Assembly (NCBI RefSeq): GCF_024399475.1
Contig: NZ_CP101620.1
Span: forward strand, 1,531,608-1,595,607
DNA length: 64,000 nucleotides
Source: Allocoprobacillus halotolerans
Lineage (GTDB): Bacteria > Bacillota_I > Bacilli_A > Erysipelotrichales > Coprobacillaceae
Direction of reading: 5' to 3'
Shown: one piece after another, positions 11,583 through 22,703 of the stretch
How the letters are laid out: each line of letters opens with the position of its first letter
How positions within the stretch are numbered: the stretch's first letter is position 1
Position numbers and translations under genes: made by a program
Notes under the pieces: model-generated
Told to the model about the DNA's origin: nothing
The model's input: only the letters and a program-made list of their open reading frames with translations
The model's database searches: none

Positions 11583-13258
11583 ATGTTATTAACTGGAGCC
11601 GATATTGTTATTGAATGTTTGCTGGAACAGGGTGTTGATACTGTTTTCGGTTATCCTGGTGGAACGATATTAAATGTCTACGATAGTTTATATAATTATC
11701 GTGATAAGATTCATCATGTTTTAACTTCTCATGAACAAGGAGCAGCTCACGCAGCTGATGGATATGCCAGAGCAACTGGAAAAGTTGGTGTTTGTATGGC
11801 AACAAGTGGACCGGGAGCGACTAACCTTGTGACTGGGATTGCTACTGCTCATATGGATTCTGTTCCATTAGTAGCGATAACCGCAAACGTTGGAGTACCA
11901 TTACTTGGAAAAGACAGTTTTCAGGAAGTTGATATTACCGGTGTGACGATGCCAATTACTAAACATAATTATATCGTCAAAGATGTAGAAGATTTAGCAC
12001 CAACAATCCGTAAAGCTTTCCAAATTGCTAAGGAAGGACGACCAGGACCGGTACTTGTTGATATTACTAAGGATGTGACATCTGCAAAATGTGAATATCA
12101 TTCACAAAAACCTGAAAGTATTGAAAGACGTAGTTATACGTATCCTACATCAACATTAAAACAAGCAATCGAAATGATTGAAAAGAGTGAAAAACCATTT
12201 GTTTTTGTTGGCGGTGGTGTTGTACGTTCTCACGCTTCTGAAGAATTACGTGAATTTGTTGAAAAAATTGATGCTCCTGTTACTGATTCTTTAATGGGAA
12301 AAGGATCATTTGATGGAACAAATCCTCGTTATACTGGGATGCTTGGAATGCATGGGACAAAAACAAGTAATTTTGGTGTTTCTAAATGTGATTTATTAGT
12401 TGCCGTTGGGGCAAGATTTAGTGATCGTGTGATTGGAAATGCTGAAAAATTTGCGAGAAATGCGAAAATTATTCATATTGATGTGGATGAAGCAGAAATT
12501 AATAAAAATGTAAAAGTAGATTTAGGTATTGTTGGAGATGCTAAAAGTGTTTTAAATGCATTGAATTTGTTATTGAAACAACAAAACCATTCACAATGGT
12601 TAAAAGAAATCAGAGCATTAAAAGAACAATATCCATTATCTTATGATACGGATAAGTTAACTGGTCCATATGTTATTGAACAAATTGAAGCATTGACTGA
12701 TAATAATGCAATTATTTGTACAGAAGTTGGGCAAAATCAAATGTGGGCAGCACAATATTATCATTTTAAAAGACCATGTCAGTTAATCACAAGTGGAGGA
12801 CTTGGAACAATGGGTTATGGTTTGGGAGCTTCTATTGGTGTAAAATATGGTAAACCAGAACAATATGTTTTTAATATTGCTGGGGATGGTTGCTTTAGAA
12901 TGAATATGAATGAATTGGCAACAGCCTCACGTTACCAAGTACCAATTATTGAAGTTATTTTAAATAATCATGTTTTGGGAATGGTGCGTCAATGGCAAAC
13001 ATTATTTTATGGCAAACGTTATTCAGCGACTATTTTAGATGATAAAGTTGATTTTTGTAAAACAGCTGAAGGTTTAGGATGTAAAGCTATTAAAGTTACA
13101 AAAAAGAAGAAGTAGCACCTGCTATATTAGAAGCAATGGATTGTCAAGGACCTGTTGTTATTGAATGTATGATTGAAGAAGACGATAAGGTCTTTCCAAT
13201 GGTTGCACCAGGTGCACCAATTGATGATGTTTTTGATCAGAATGATATTCAGGAATAG
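11583..13258 (+). CDS. ilvB: Acetolactate synthase catalytic subunit, frame broken near the 3' end
   Basis: ThDP enzyme that condenses pyruvate to acetolactate, or pyruvate and 2-ketobutyrate to acetohydroxybutyrate. It shows the ThDP glutamate motif HEQGAAHAADGYAR (about residue 46), a central FAD-type domain and the C-terminal ThDP motif GDGCFRMNMNELATASRYQV ending in ILNN. At 13100-13105 the reading frame slips. Seven As in place of six would give KVTKKEEVAPAILEAM and continue to the stop at 13256-13258, giving a normal length near 558 aa. Its regulatory subunit ilvN is second in the same operon. Confidence 0.9.
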
Positions 13259-13279
13259 TATAAAAAGCTATTCCTTTTT
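13251..13279 (+). terminator. Terminator of the leu-ilv operon
   Basis: AGGAATAG (13251-13258, including the ilvB stop) pairs with CTATTCCT (13268-13275), followed by a T run. It closes a unit of nearly 10 kb. Confidence 0.85.
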
Positions 13280-13366
13280 ATTTAGAAAATCTTAAGAAAA
13301 AATTCATGGCTTTTCCATATAAATATGATAAGATTAAAAATAGCTATATATTGAATGGGTGATGAT

Positions 13367-15688
13367 ATGAATGAAGTCAAAGGATTAACAAATCAGCAAA
13401 TACAAGAACAAATCAAATTGGGACATGTTAATATTTCTCCAAAACCATTGGTTAAAAGTCATTGGCAAATATTTTGTGAACATATTTTTACGCTTTTTAA
13501 TGCTTATAATTTTATTATTGCTTGTGCTTTGGTTTATGTTCAGGCATGGTCAAGTTTATTTTTTGTTTTAATTGTCACAATGAATACAGTCATTCATATT
13601 TATCAGGATATACGTTCACGTAATATGGTGGCAAAATTAAATTTGATTATTTCACCAAAAACAAAAGTTTTACGTGATGAAAAGATTCAAAAAATTGATA
13701 ATGAAGAGATTGTTCTTCACGATGTTGTTTTATTGGAAACAGGTCAACAAATAGCAGCTGATTGTATCGTTTTAGATACGGCAGTAGAAGTTGATGAATC
13801 ATTATTAACTGGCGAAGCAGATCCAGTTTTAAAAAATGTTGGAGATCATTTGTTGTCAGGAAGTTTTATTGTATCAGGAGCATGTCATGCTCGTGTAGAA
13901 CATGTTGGGATGGATAACTATGCCACTCAGATTGCTAATGAAGCCAGAAAACGTAAGCCAGTCACTTCTGATTTGGTTATCACTTTTAAAAAAGTGACAC
14001 GCTGGACAAGTATGCTTGTTTTACCAATGAGTTTTTGTTTGTTGTATCAGGCAATGGGTGTAAGAGGTGAATCATTAACTGCGACAATAGTGAATACCTC
14101 TACAGCATTATTAGGAATGCTGCCAGTTGGGTTGGTTTTATTAACGAGTGTTTCACTGGCAACCAGTGTTGTCAGACTAGGAAAACGTAAAGTTTTGGTT
14201 CAAGAAATGTTTAGTATTGAAACTTTATCCCATGTTGATGTTTTATGTTTGGATAAAACAGGAACATTAACACAGGGGAAAATGCAAGTTCAAAATGTTT
14301 ATACACTAGAGAGTCAATGGCAGGATAAATTTGATTTGATTATGAATTCATTTGTCAAAGGAAGTCTTGATAATAATGCTACCTTTTTAACAATGAAAGA
14401 TTATTTTCAAGGGGAAACACCTTATGCTCCATTAAGAAGAGTTTCATTTTCATCAGCAAGAAAATGGAGTGCTTTGGAATTAGAAAATATAGGAACTATT
14501 ATTGTTGGAGCGCCAGAAATGATTTTACCAGATTTTATTTTGCCCTCTTCTATTGAGGAGGCTAAACATCAAGGGGCAAGAATTCTATTAGTAGCAAGAC
14601 ATCATGATTTTGATACTTTTCAACAAGATATGGCAAACAGTATTCCTTTAGCTATTATTGTGATTTTTGATCCATTAAGGGAAGATGCTAAAGAAACGAT
14701 TCAGTTCTTTAAAGATAATGATGTTGATGTCAAAGTGATTTCAGGGGATAATCCTGTAACTGTTAGTGCCTTAGCAATGCAGGCAGGCATCGAAAATGCG
14801 CAAAATTATATTGATGCATCAACACTCAAAACGCCTGAAGAATTAGAACAGGCGATTATGAATTATCATGTGATTGGTCGTGCTTCACCATCTCAAAAAC
14901 ATGATATGATTTTATATTTACAACAACATAGACAAAGAGTCGCTATGACAGGAGATGGTGTCAATGATGTATTAGCACTCAAAGACGCTGATGTTTCAAT
15001 CGCAATGGGATCTGGCTCTGATGCAGCCAAACAAATTTCACAGTTTATTGTGATTAACGGTGAATTATCAACAATGGTTGATGTTGTTAAAGAAGGACGT
15101 TTAAGCATTAATAATGTCACACGTTCAGCTTCTATGTATTACTTAAAAACAATCTATACAATCCTTATTTCTCTTGCTTGTATTCTTTTTAATATGCCCT
15201 ATCCATTTATTCCATTTCAAATGACATTATTAGATAACTTCGTAGAAGGTTTTCCATCATTTATGATTTTATTTGAAAAGAATATATCTAAACAAAAGGA
15301 ATCCATTGGTAGATACACATTACGTTATTCATTTCCTAATGCGATTGCAATTGTTTTATGTGCTATTTTATTAAGACTATTAGCACCAACGCTTGCTTTA
15401 TCATTAAATCAAGTTTTTACAATTCTTTATTATACAACGGCTATTTTATCTATTCATATGATATATCGTATTTATAGTCCGATTAATCTTTATCGTACAG
15501 TTGTTTTGACTATAGATGTTATTGCTTTTATTCTTGTGTCTTATATCACTTATGATTTATTACAGTTAGCCCCTCTTACAACAACATTAATTCAATATAT
15601 TTTGATGATATTATTGTTTGGACTCATTGTTTCTACATGTTTATCAAAGATTGTTGTTCATTATTTAGATACACATCCTCAAGACTAG
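13367..15688 (+). CDS. HAD-type P-type ATPase, CtpE-like cation pump
   Basis: Membrane ion pump of about 773 aa. The ATG at 13367 is better placed after GGGTGATG than the in-frame ATG at 13355. Motifs in order are the actuator LLTGEADP, a membrane segment with LLGMLPVGLVLLTSVSLA, the phosphorylation site DKTGTLTQG, and the hinge MTGDGVNDVLALKDADV with MGSGSD. Several C-terminal membrane spans follow. The 'PVGL' membrane motif and overall order resemble the CtpE group (Ca2+ uptake pumps in actinobacteria and streptococci) more than CPx metal exporters. The ion is not certain. It appears to be a single-gene unit. Confidence 0.85.
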   Translation: MNEVKGLTNQQIQEQIKLGHVNISPKPLVKSHWQIFCEHIFTLFNAYNFIIACALVYVQAWSSLFFVLIVTMNTVIHIYQDIRSRNMVAKLNLIISPKTKVLRDEKIQKIDNEEIVLHDVVLLETGQQIAADCIVLDTAVEVDESLLTGEADPVLKNVGDHLLSGSFIVSGACHARVEHVGMDNYATQIANEARKRKPVTSDLVITFKKVTRWTSMLVLPMSFCLLYQAMGVRGESLTATIVNTSTALLGMLPVGLVLLTSVSLATSVVRLGKRKVLVQEMFSIETLSHVDVLCLDKTGTLTQGKMQVQNVYTLESQWQDKFDLIMNSFVKGSLDNNATFLTMKDYFQGETPYAPLRRVSFSSARKWSALELENIGTIIVGAPEMILPDFILPSSIEEAKHQGARILLVARHHDFDTFQQDMANSIPLAIIVIFDPLREDAKETIQFFKDNDVDVKVISGDNPVTVSALAMQAGIENAQNYIDASTLKTPEELEQAIMNYHVIGRASPSQKHDMILYLQQHRQRVAMTGDGVNDVLALKDADVSIAMGSGSDAAKQISQFIVINGELSTMVDVVKEGRLSINNVTRSASMYYLKTIYTILISLACILFNMPYPFIPFQMTLLDNFVEGFPSFMILFEKNISKQKESIGRYTLRYSFPNAIAIVLCAILLRLLAPTLALSLNQVFTILYYTTAILSIHMIYRIYSPINLYRTVVLTIDVIAFILVSYITYDLLQLAPLTTTLIQYILMILLFGLIVSTCLSKIVVHYLDTHPQD

Positions 15689-15708
15689 GTAATTAAGCCT
15701 AGTTTTTT
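15685..15708 (+). terminator. Terminator after the P-type ATPase gene
   Basis: CTAGG (15685-15689, overlapping the stop) pairs with CCTAG (15698-15702), followed by T6. Confidence 0.8.
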
Positions 15709-15723
15709 AAAAATAAAGTTTCT

Positions 15724-15737
15724 TGAAAGCGTTACAA
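15724..15737 (+). promoter_or_regulatory. Candidate catabolite-response element (cre)
   Basis: TGAAAGCGTTACAA matches the Firmicute CcpA consensus TGWAANCGNTNWCA at 12 of 14 positions. It lies about 38 bases upstream of the next start codon, where repression of that gene would be expected. This is a consensus match only. Confidence 0.4.
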
Positions 15738-15774
15738 CAAAGCGATATAATAATGTTTAGGAGGATATGAGAAA

Positions 15775-16668
15775 ATGAAAAGATTATTAAATTGTACAAC
15801 AAGTGAAATGTTATCAATGAACAAAGATGAATTGAAACAATCTATTTTAGCAAGTGAAGGAAGAACAATTATGACTGAAACAGTTGTGGCTTGTCCACCT
15901 TTACTTGGAGATTTAACAAATGCAGAATTGGCTGTGTCTTTTGGAAGTGATATGGTTTTATTAAATGTTTTTGATTGTGATCATCCTCAAATCAACGGAT
16001 TACCAGAAACAGATGAACCAGTGAAACTTTTAAAGAAATTAGTAGGTAGACCAGTGGGATGTAATTTGGAACCTATTGATGAAAATGCCAAAATGATGGA
16101 AAACAGATTAGAAATATCTCATGGTCGTCATGCGACAAAAGAAACATTTATCAAAGCAAAGGAATTAGGTTTTGATTTTATTTGTTTAACAGGAAATCCA
16201 GGAACAGGTGTCAGCAACGCTTCTATTGAAAATGCCATTAAACTTGCAAAAGAATATTTTGGTGGAATGATTATTGCTGGAAAAATGCATTCTTCTGGAA
16301 TTGATGAAGCATTGGTTGATTTACCAAGCATCGAAAGATTTATTGATGCTGGAGCTGATATTATTTTAATGCCTGCTGTCTATACAGTACCAGGGCTATC
16401 TGAAGAAGAAGTGAGAGATGCTTGTAAGCTTATTAAATCTAAAGGTGCTTTATCATTAAGTTCTATTGGAACATCACAAGAAGGTAGTGATGAAGGAACA
16501 ATCAGAGAAATTGCTTTAGTTAATAAACGTTGTGGTATTGATATTCAACATATTGGTGATGCTGGTTGGTGTGGTATTGCTTTACCTGAAAATATTATGG
16601 CATTATCTATTGCGATTAGAGGTAAACGTTGGACATATCATAAGATTGCATCTTCAGTGAATAGATAG
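15775..16668 (+). CDS. TIM-barrel protein of unknown function (DUF7916-like)
   Basis: 297-aa soluble protein that I recognise only at family level: PEP-mutase/phosphosulfolactate-like TIM-barrel proteins sometimes mislabelled as HAD hydrolases. Barrel-like strands include MVLLNVFDC, FDFICLTGNPGTGVSN, GMIIAGKM, ADIILMPAVYTVPG and the terminal IQHIGDAGWCGIALPENI. Conserved Gly/Asn/His-rich loops suggest phosphate or metal binding. The start ATG follows TAGGAGG. It has its own terminator and a possible cre site upstream, and pckA is next. This hints at central carbon metabolism but does not show a reaction. Confidence 0.6.
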   Translation: MKRLLNCTTSEMLSMNKDELKQSILASEGRTIMTETVVACPPLLGDLTNAELAVSFGSDMVLLNVFDCDHPQINGLPETDEPVKLLKKLVGRPVGCNLEPIDENAKMMENRLEISHGRHATKETFIKAKELGFDFICLTGNPGTGVSNASIENAIKLAKEYFGGMIIAGKMHSSGIDEALVDLPSIERFIDAGADIILMPAVYTVPGLSEEEVRDACKLIKSKGALSLSSIGTSQEGSDEGTIREIALVNKRCGIDIQHIGDAGWCGIALPENIMALSIAIRGKRWTYHKIASSVNR

Positions 16669-16698
16669 GGATTCTCAGGAATCCTTTTTTTTTTTTTT
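16669..16698 (+). terminator. Terminator after the TIM-barrel gene
   Basis: GGATTC (16669-16674) pairs with GAATCC (16679-16684) around a short loop, followed by fourteen Ts. Confidence 0.85.
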
Positions 16699-16777
16699 GA
16701 AAGTACGAGTTTTCTTGAGGTCAAGGCATATTTTTTATAGAATAAAAGAAAGAGGACTTTAAGAAAGGGGTGTTTAT

Positions 16778-18365
16778 ATGGATGAATATAATATAAAAAA
16801 ATATGGTATTCATACAACAGGCAGTGTTTATAGAAATATTCCTGCTGGTTCATTAATTGAAAAAGCATTGATAAAAAAAGAAGGGCGTTTAAGCCGTGCT
16901 GGATGTTTGTGTGTAGAAACTGGAGAAAGAACAGGCCGTTCACCAAAAGATAAATACGTGGTAGATACACCTGCAACACATGATAAAATTGCATGGGGAA
17001 AGGTTAATCAACCTATTTCTAGAGAACAATTTGAACAAGTGTATCAAGCAATTATTCAACATTTTCAAGATAAAGATTTGTATATTTTTGATGGTTATGC
17101 TGGGGCGAATCCAAAATATTCGTATGGCTTTAGAATTATTAATGAAAAAGCCAGTCAAAATCTTTTATTTCAAACTTATTAATTAAACCAACACCACGTG
17201 AATTACAACATTTTCAAGAAGATTATCTAGTATTGGTAGCACCTGAATGTCATATTGATGCCTCAGTTGGTTTAAATAGTGATGTGGCTGTTATTATTGA
17301 TTATGAAAAACAGATTGTGCTGATTGCTGGAACAGGATATGCAGGTGAAATTAAAAGAGTATTTTCTGTGTTATGAATTATATGTTGCCTCAGCGTAATG
17401 TTTTCACTATGCATTGTTCAGCCAATATTGGTGAAGATGGAAATACTGCATTATTCTTTGGTTTATCAGGAACAGGAAAAACAACATTATCTACGGATCC
17501 TCGTCGTAAATTGATTGGTGATGATGAACATGGCTGGTCACGTACTTCGGTTTTTAACTTCGAAGGTGGATGTTATGCAAAATGTATCAATCTTTCTAAG
17601 AAAAATGAACCAGATATTTGGGATGCAGTTAGATTTGGTGCATTAGCTGAAAATGTTTGTTTATTTGAAGATACAAGAATTATTGATTTTGATGATGATT
17701 CAATTACTGAAAACACACGTGTTGGTTATCCTTTGAACTTTATTAAAAATATTGAACCAACTGGAATGGGACCTATTCCTAAGACAATTTTCTTTTTGGC
17801 AGCTGATGCCTTTGGGGTTTTACCTCCTATTTCTAAATTAGATATGAACTCAGCAGTTTATCACTTTGTTTCTGGCTATACAAGTAAACTGGCAGGAACA
17901 GAAAATGGAATCAGTGAACCACAAGCAACATTTTCAACATGTTTTGGTGAACCATTCTTACCAATGGATCCATTACTTTATGCAAAACAATTCCAAAAAC
18001 GTATGACTAAAGCAGGATCTAATGTCTTTTTAGTGAACACTGGCTGGGTTGGTGGCTCTTATGGGGTTGGACGTCGTATTCCTTTAAAATATACAAGAGC
18101 GATGATAGAGGCCGCTATTAATGGTGAATTAGATTATGTCAGCTATGAAGTTGATCCATTCTTTAATCTTAATATTCCATTATTCTGTCCAGGCGTTCCT
18201 ACAGAATTATTAAATCCACGTACAACATGGGTAAGCAAAGATGCTTATGATATGACTGCACAAAAACTTGTTGAAATGTTTCAGGATAATTTTAAGCAAT
18301 ATACAAATTTCCCTGATACGATTGTTCATGCTGGACCAGGTGGAAAAGTGAATAATAATTTTTAA
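16778..18365 (+). CDS. pckA: Phosphoenolpyruvate carboxykinase (ATP), two frame breaks
   Basis: Interconverts oxaloacetate + ATP with PEP + CO2 + ADP. In gut anaerobes it often runs toward oxaloacetate and succinate. The N-terminal part has ETGERTGRSPKDKYVVDTP, and the later part has the kinase P-loop GLSGTGKTTLSTDPRRKLIG and DDEHGW. One lost T at 17176-17177 and one lost A at 17353-17356 divide the frame. With both restored the product is about 529 aa, the usual family length, with KPTPRELQHF and EIKKSIFCVMNYMLPQRNVF bridging the breaks. Both lesions are in short homopolymers, so the gene is probably intact in the organism. Confidence 0.88.
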
Positions 18366-18389
18366 TGGCAATTCTCATTGCCATTTTTT
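18364..18389 (+). terminator. Terminator after pckA
   Basis: AATGGCAA (18364-18371) pairs with TTGCCATT (18378-18385), followed by T6. Confidence 0.85.
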
Positions 18390-18530
18390 AATTTTTGCGT
18401 ATAGAAAAGAAAATAAAAGATATACTATTTATGAAAATATTTTTGGGTTATTATCATTGCACAGCAATAAAAAATATGATATTCTATAAATAGTTAGATA
18501 TAGCTAACTCTAAAATAAAATCTCAAATAG

Positions 18531-19832
<1,302 letters not shown>

Positions 19833-19849
19833 TGTTTGATTAAAACTTG

Positions 19850-19881
19850 AAGAAGGTATTCATTATGAATATCTTCTTTTT
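19850..19881 (+). terminator. Terminator after eno
   Basis: AGAAGGTATTCA and TGAATATCTTCT form a long stem with one G-U pair around a very short loop, followed by T5. Confidence 0.75.
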
Positions 19882-19956
19882 ATGTGTGAAATGATTGGGC
19901 TTTTGAAACGATATTCTTTACAATAAGATTAGAAAATCTACAGAAGAGGTTGGATT

Positions 19957-21219
19957 ATGGTTAAGAAAAAGCGTTTAGCGTTTTACAGAGAATTGGACGT
20001 AGTTTAATGTTGCCGATTGCTGTTTTACCTGTAGCAAGGTTATTTTTAGGAATTGGCAGTTCATTAACGAATCCAGCAACAATTTCATCTCTACATTTAG
20101 AGACTATCTTAGGCAAAGGGGCTTTTTTATATCAGTTTTTAATTTTATTAATGCAGGTAGGAGAAATTTTATTTGATAATTTACCACTTTTATTTGCCGC
20201 ATCGGTGGCTTTAGGAATGGCTAAAAAGCCAAGGAAGTAGCTCTTCCTTCTATTATTGCTTTTTTTGTTATGCATTCTACTATTAGTGGCTTGTTGACCT
20301 TGACTGGTGTTATTAATGATAGCCAGATTGTGCAAACTGTACTTGATGGAACTTTAACCTATGTTTGTGGAATACTTTCATTAGAAATGGGTGTTTTTGG
20401 AGGTATTATTGTAGGATAGGGTGTAAGTTTTCTACATAATCACTTTTATCGTATACAATTACCAGATATTTTTTCTTTTTTTTGAAGGTGAAAGATTTAT
20501 TCCTATTATTTCTACTGTTGTTTGTTTGTGGGTATTTTAATGTTTTATATATGGCCGTTTATTCAAAATGGAATTTTTACTTTAGGTCAATTTATCAATG
20601 ATGCTGGATATTTTGGAACATTTGTTTATGGAATTTTAAAAAGAGCTTTGGTATCTTTTGGTTTACATCATGTTTTTTTATATGCCTTTTTATCAAACAG
20701 CGATTGGTGGTTCAATGGTTGTCGATGGTGTTGTGGTCAATGGAGCACAAAATATTTTCTTTGCACAGTTAGCTGATCCACAGGTGGTTCATTTCAATAG
20801 CGAGGCAACAAAATTTTTTACAGGTGAATTTATCTTGATGATGTTTGGTTTACCTGGTGCAGCACTAGCCATGTATCATATGGCTAAAAAGGAATCTAAG
20901 AAAGTTGAGGGGAGTCTTTTTTTATCAGCAGCATTAACGAGTATTTTAACAGGGATTACAGAACCGATTGAATTTACGTTTGTCTTTGTAGCACCTTTAT
21001 TATTTGGGGGTTCGTGTTATGCAAGCGCCAACAACTTTTGTGATTGCTCAAATATTTGAGATTGCGATAGGTTTTATTTTTTCGACGCGTGATAATAAAG
21101 CAACTTTAAGAGCTGTTAACCAATACATACCTTCTGATCGACTTGTTCGTTCATTGAGTTTCTTTCAAGTCTTGCATAGAGGTTTGATTGGGACTTTTCG
21201 TAGAATATTTAAACGTTAA
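19957..21219 (+). pseudogene. PTS glucose/maltose-family EIIC, heavily decayed
   Basis: Membrane permease domain of a sugar PTS. Restored segments read AFSVLQRIGRSLMLPIAVLP, GEILFDNLPLLFAASVALGM, ALVSFGLHHVFYMPFYQ and ILTGITEPIEFTFVFVAPLL, as in MalX/PtsG-type EIIC. Lesions are of mixed kinds. There are lost As at 19966-19970 and 20223-20227, a nonsense TAG at 20417-20419, extra Ts at 20476-20483 and 20673-20679, and an extra G at 21006-21010. The normal C-terminus after VAPLLFG is replaced by unrelated sequence ending FQVLHRGLIGTFRRIFKR, and no EIIB domain follows. The number and variety of lesions argue for a true pseudogene, although some indels may be read errors. Confidence 0.75.
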
Positions 21220-21526
21220 GATGGGCATTCCCATCTTTTTTTGTATTTTGGAATATTAATGAAAATCCATAAGGAATTCCATAACATTGATAACCTATTT
21301 TTTGTAATTTTGAAGCAAGCATTTTCGCATTTTTTCCTGTTTCGCAAATGAGATAAATTTGTTTATGAAAAGGCAGAAATGGGATTTGTGAGTCAAAGTC
21401 ATCAAGAGGAATATTGATGGTGTTCTTGAAATGTTGTTGCTTGAATAATTGTGAATCTCGTAAATCTATAATGATATTTTGAGGATTTTGAATAAGTTCA
21501 TTTATATCTATTTTCACATTTATCAC
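21209..21526 (-). CDS. Rhodanese-like domain protein
   Basis: 105-aa single-domain rhodanese fold. N-terminal INELIQNPQNIIIDLRD and the middle HFKNTINIPLDDF match the rhodanese pattern ('-DVR----F---HI-GA-NIP'). The catalytic Cys lies in the loop YLICETGKNAKMLASKL. The family moves sulfur in the sulfane state or acts as a phosphatase. The substrate cannot be told here. The loop has a Cys, so an active sulfurtransferase is possible. It converges on the decayed PTS gene and shares a terminator with it. Confidence 0.75.
   Translation of the reverse strand: MINVKIDINELIQNPQNIIIDLRDSQLFKQQHFKNTINIPLDDFDSQIPFLPFHKQIYLICETGKNAKMLASKLQKIGYQCYGIPYGFSLIFQNTKKDGNAHLNV
21220..21242. terminator. Shared convergent terminator
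   Basis: GATGGG (21220-21225) pairs with CCCATC (21230-21235) followed by T7 on the plus strand. It lies at the plus-strand PTS stop and inside the 3' end of the minus-strand rhodanese gene. Confidence 0.7.
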
Positions 21527-21564
21527 CTATATTAAGATATGTACATTTTTTGAAGATGATAAAA

Positions 21565-21592
21565 AGAAAGTAACAAAAATCACTTTCTTTAA
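21565..21592 (-). terminator. Terminator of the minus-strand Rpn-type pseudogene
   Basis: On the minus strand AAAGAAAGT pairs with ACTTTCTTT and runs into Ts, just after the stop at 21598. Confidence 0.65.
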
Positions 21593-21597
21593 TGGTA

Positions 21598-22430
21598 TTA
21601 AACGAATTGTAGATAACGTGTAATGTCTTTTTCTTCTTGAATATCAAAGGTATGTATTGTTAAATAATCAAGCTGTTCTTGATTGTATGATTGGATAGTA
21701 TCTAAAGTATTGCTTGATAGGTTTCCAAATTTTAATTGGAGTTGTCTGATTAATGTTTTGATAATACCTTGACTTTTTCCAATACTGATACCCTCTTCTT
21801 TACCTAATCTCTTTTTTTGCTTTCTGTAATCCTTAAAAGCCTTGCACATATCTTTCTTGACTTTCATAGAGATACTTCAACCCTCTCACCAATTCCTTAA
21901 GCTCTGGCGTATGGAATCTTTCTTCATCCATGTATCGCATCTCAATCAAAGGATAGGATTCTACATTCATATACTGCTCCAATGTTGGTGGGATAGGTCC
22001 CATCATGTCCTTGTAGGTTCTTGCATGCTTCCATGGCTTCTGTCCATAGTAGGCAACAAGCGTCATGACACCTTTGATGAGCAAAAGATGTGACTGGTAC
22101 TGAAAGAACTGCTGGAGATAGGACATCTCGTCATAGTCCATTGTTTTCTGGAACATGGTATTGTCAACCTGAGCCTGATGTTCAATGCTTATGAAACATT
22201 GACAGTTTTCAAGTGTGACATTAACAATGTTATCTCTGGTTCTTTCCTTAGTGATACCAATGGAAAAGACATGGGAATCCTGATTGGAGTCGAGGATGGA
22301 AACATCATCTGAGGAGATGGCCTGCTGACCGTTAAAGAGAACACCGTTGATGAAATCAGCTGCGATGCGATTATCCCTGAAAAGTGTTCTCGTGCGAATA
22401 TCAAAAATCTTTCGTAACTTCTTTTTTTAG
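21598..22430 (-). pseudogene. Rpn-family PD-(D/E)XK nuclease/transposase-like gene, frameshifted
   Basis: Reading the minus strand in pieces gives KIFDIRTRTLFRDNRIAADF, then FINGVLFNGQ, SILDSNQDSH and ECQ/EHQ-type core text (CQCFISIEHQAQVDNTMFQK), followed by MDYDEMSYLQQFFQYQSHLL and a coiled C-terminal tail ending TRYLQFV. This is the Rpn / PDDEXK family with an R-E-Q nuclease core. An extra T near 22410 separates the KKEVTKDF start from DIRT, no start codon is visible, and an extra T near 21855 splits the tail. Lesions are insertions, unlike the deletions elsewhere, so decay is likely. It is a relative, but not a close copy, of the pseudogene at 2.4 kb. Confidence 0.65.
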
Positions 22431-22651
22431 AGAAACTTTTTTAAGAAATTATAATTACAAAGACATTATAACACAAATAATTGCTTAAAGCATATATTAT
22501 TGTTAATGAAATTTATTTGATTAGAGATGGACTGATTTTCTTACGTATATTTTAGAAGATAGTGAATTATTCTTTGTACTATCTAAAGTCATGAATTTTA
22601 TTTTATAAATAAAAATGGCATTTATTATCGAATGAACATCTATAAAATCGA

Positions 22652-22680
22652 TTGAAAATCACTTATAAGAATGTTATAAT
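22652..22680 (+). promoter_or_regulatory. Promoter of pgk-tpiA
   Basis: TTGAAA (22652-22657) and TATAAT (22675-22680) are separated by 17 bases. The -10 ends 23 bases before the pgk start. The rest of the AT-rich gap from 22431 shows no other feature I can support. Confidence 0.75.
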
Positions 22681-22703
22681 TTGCACATGGAGGGTTGAAG
22701 AAA

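Noticed and set aside
13355-13366. Upstream ATG of the P-type ATPase gene
   Set aside because: It lies before the GGGTGATG ribosome-binding-like sequence. ATG 13367 has the better spacing.
19957-21219. Treating the PTS EIIC gene as one intact CDS with read errors
   Set aside because: A nonsense codon, insertions and a lost C-terminus go beyond homopolymer under-calling.
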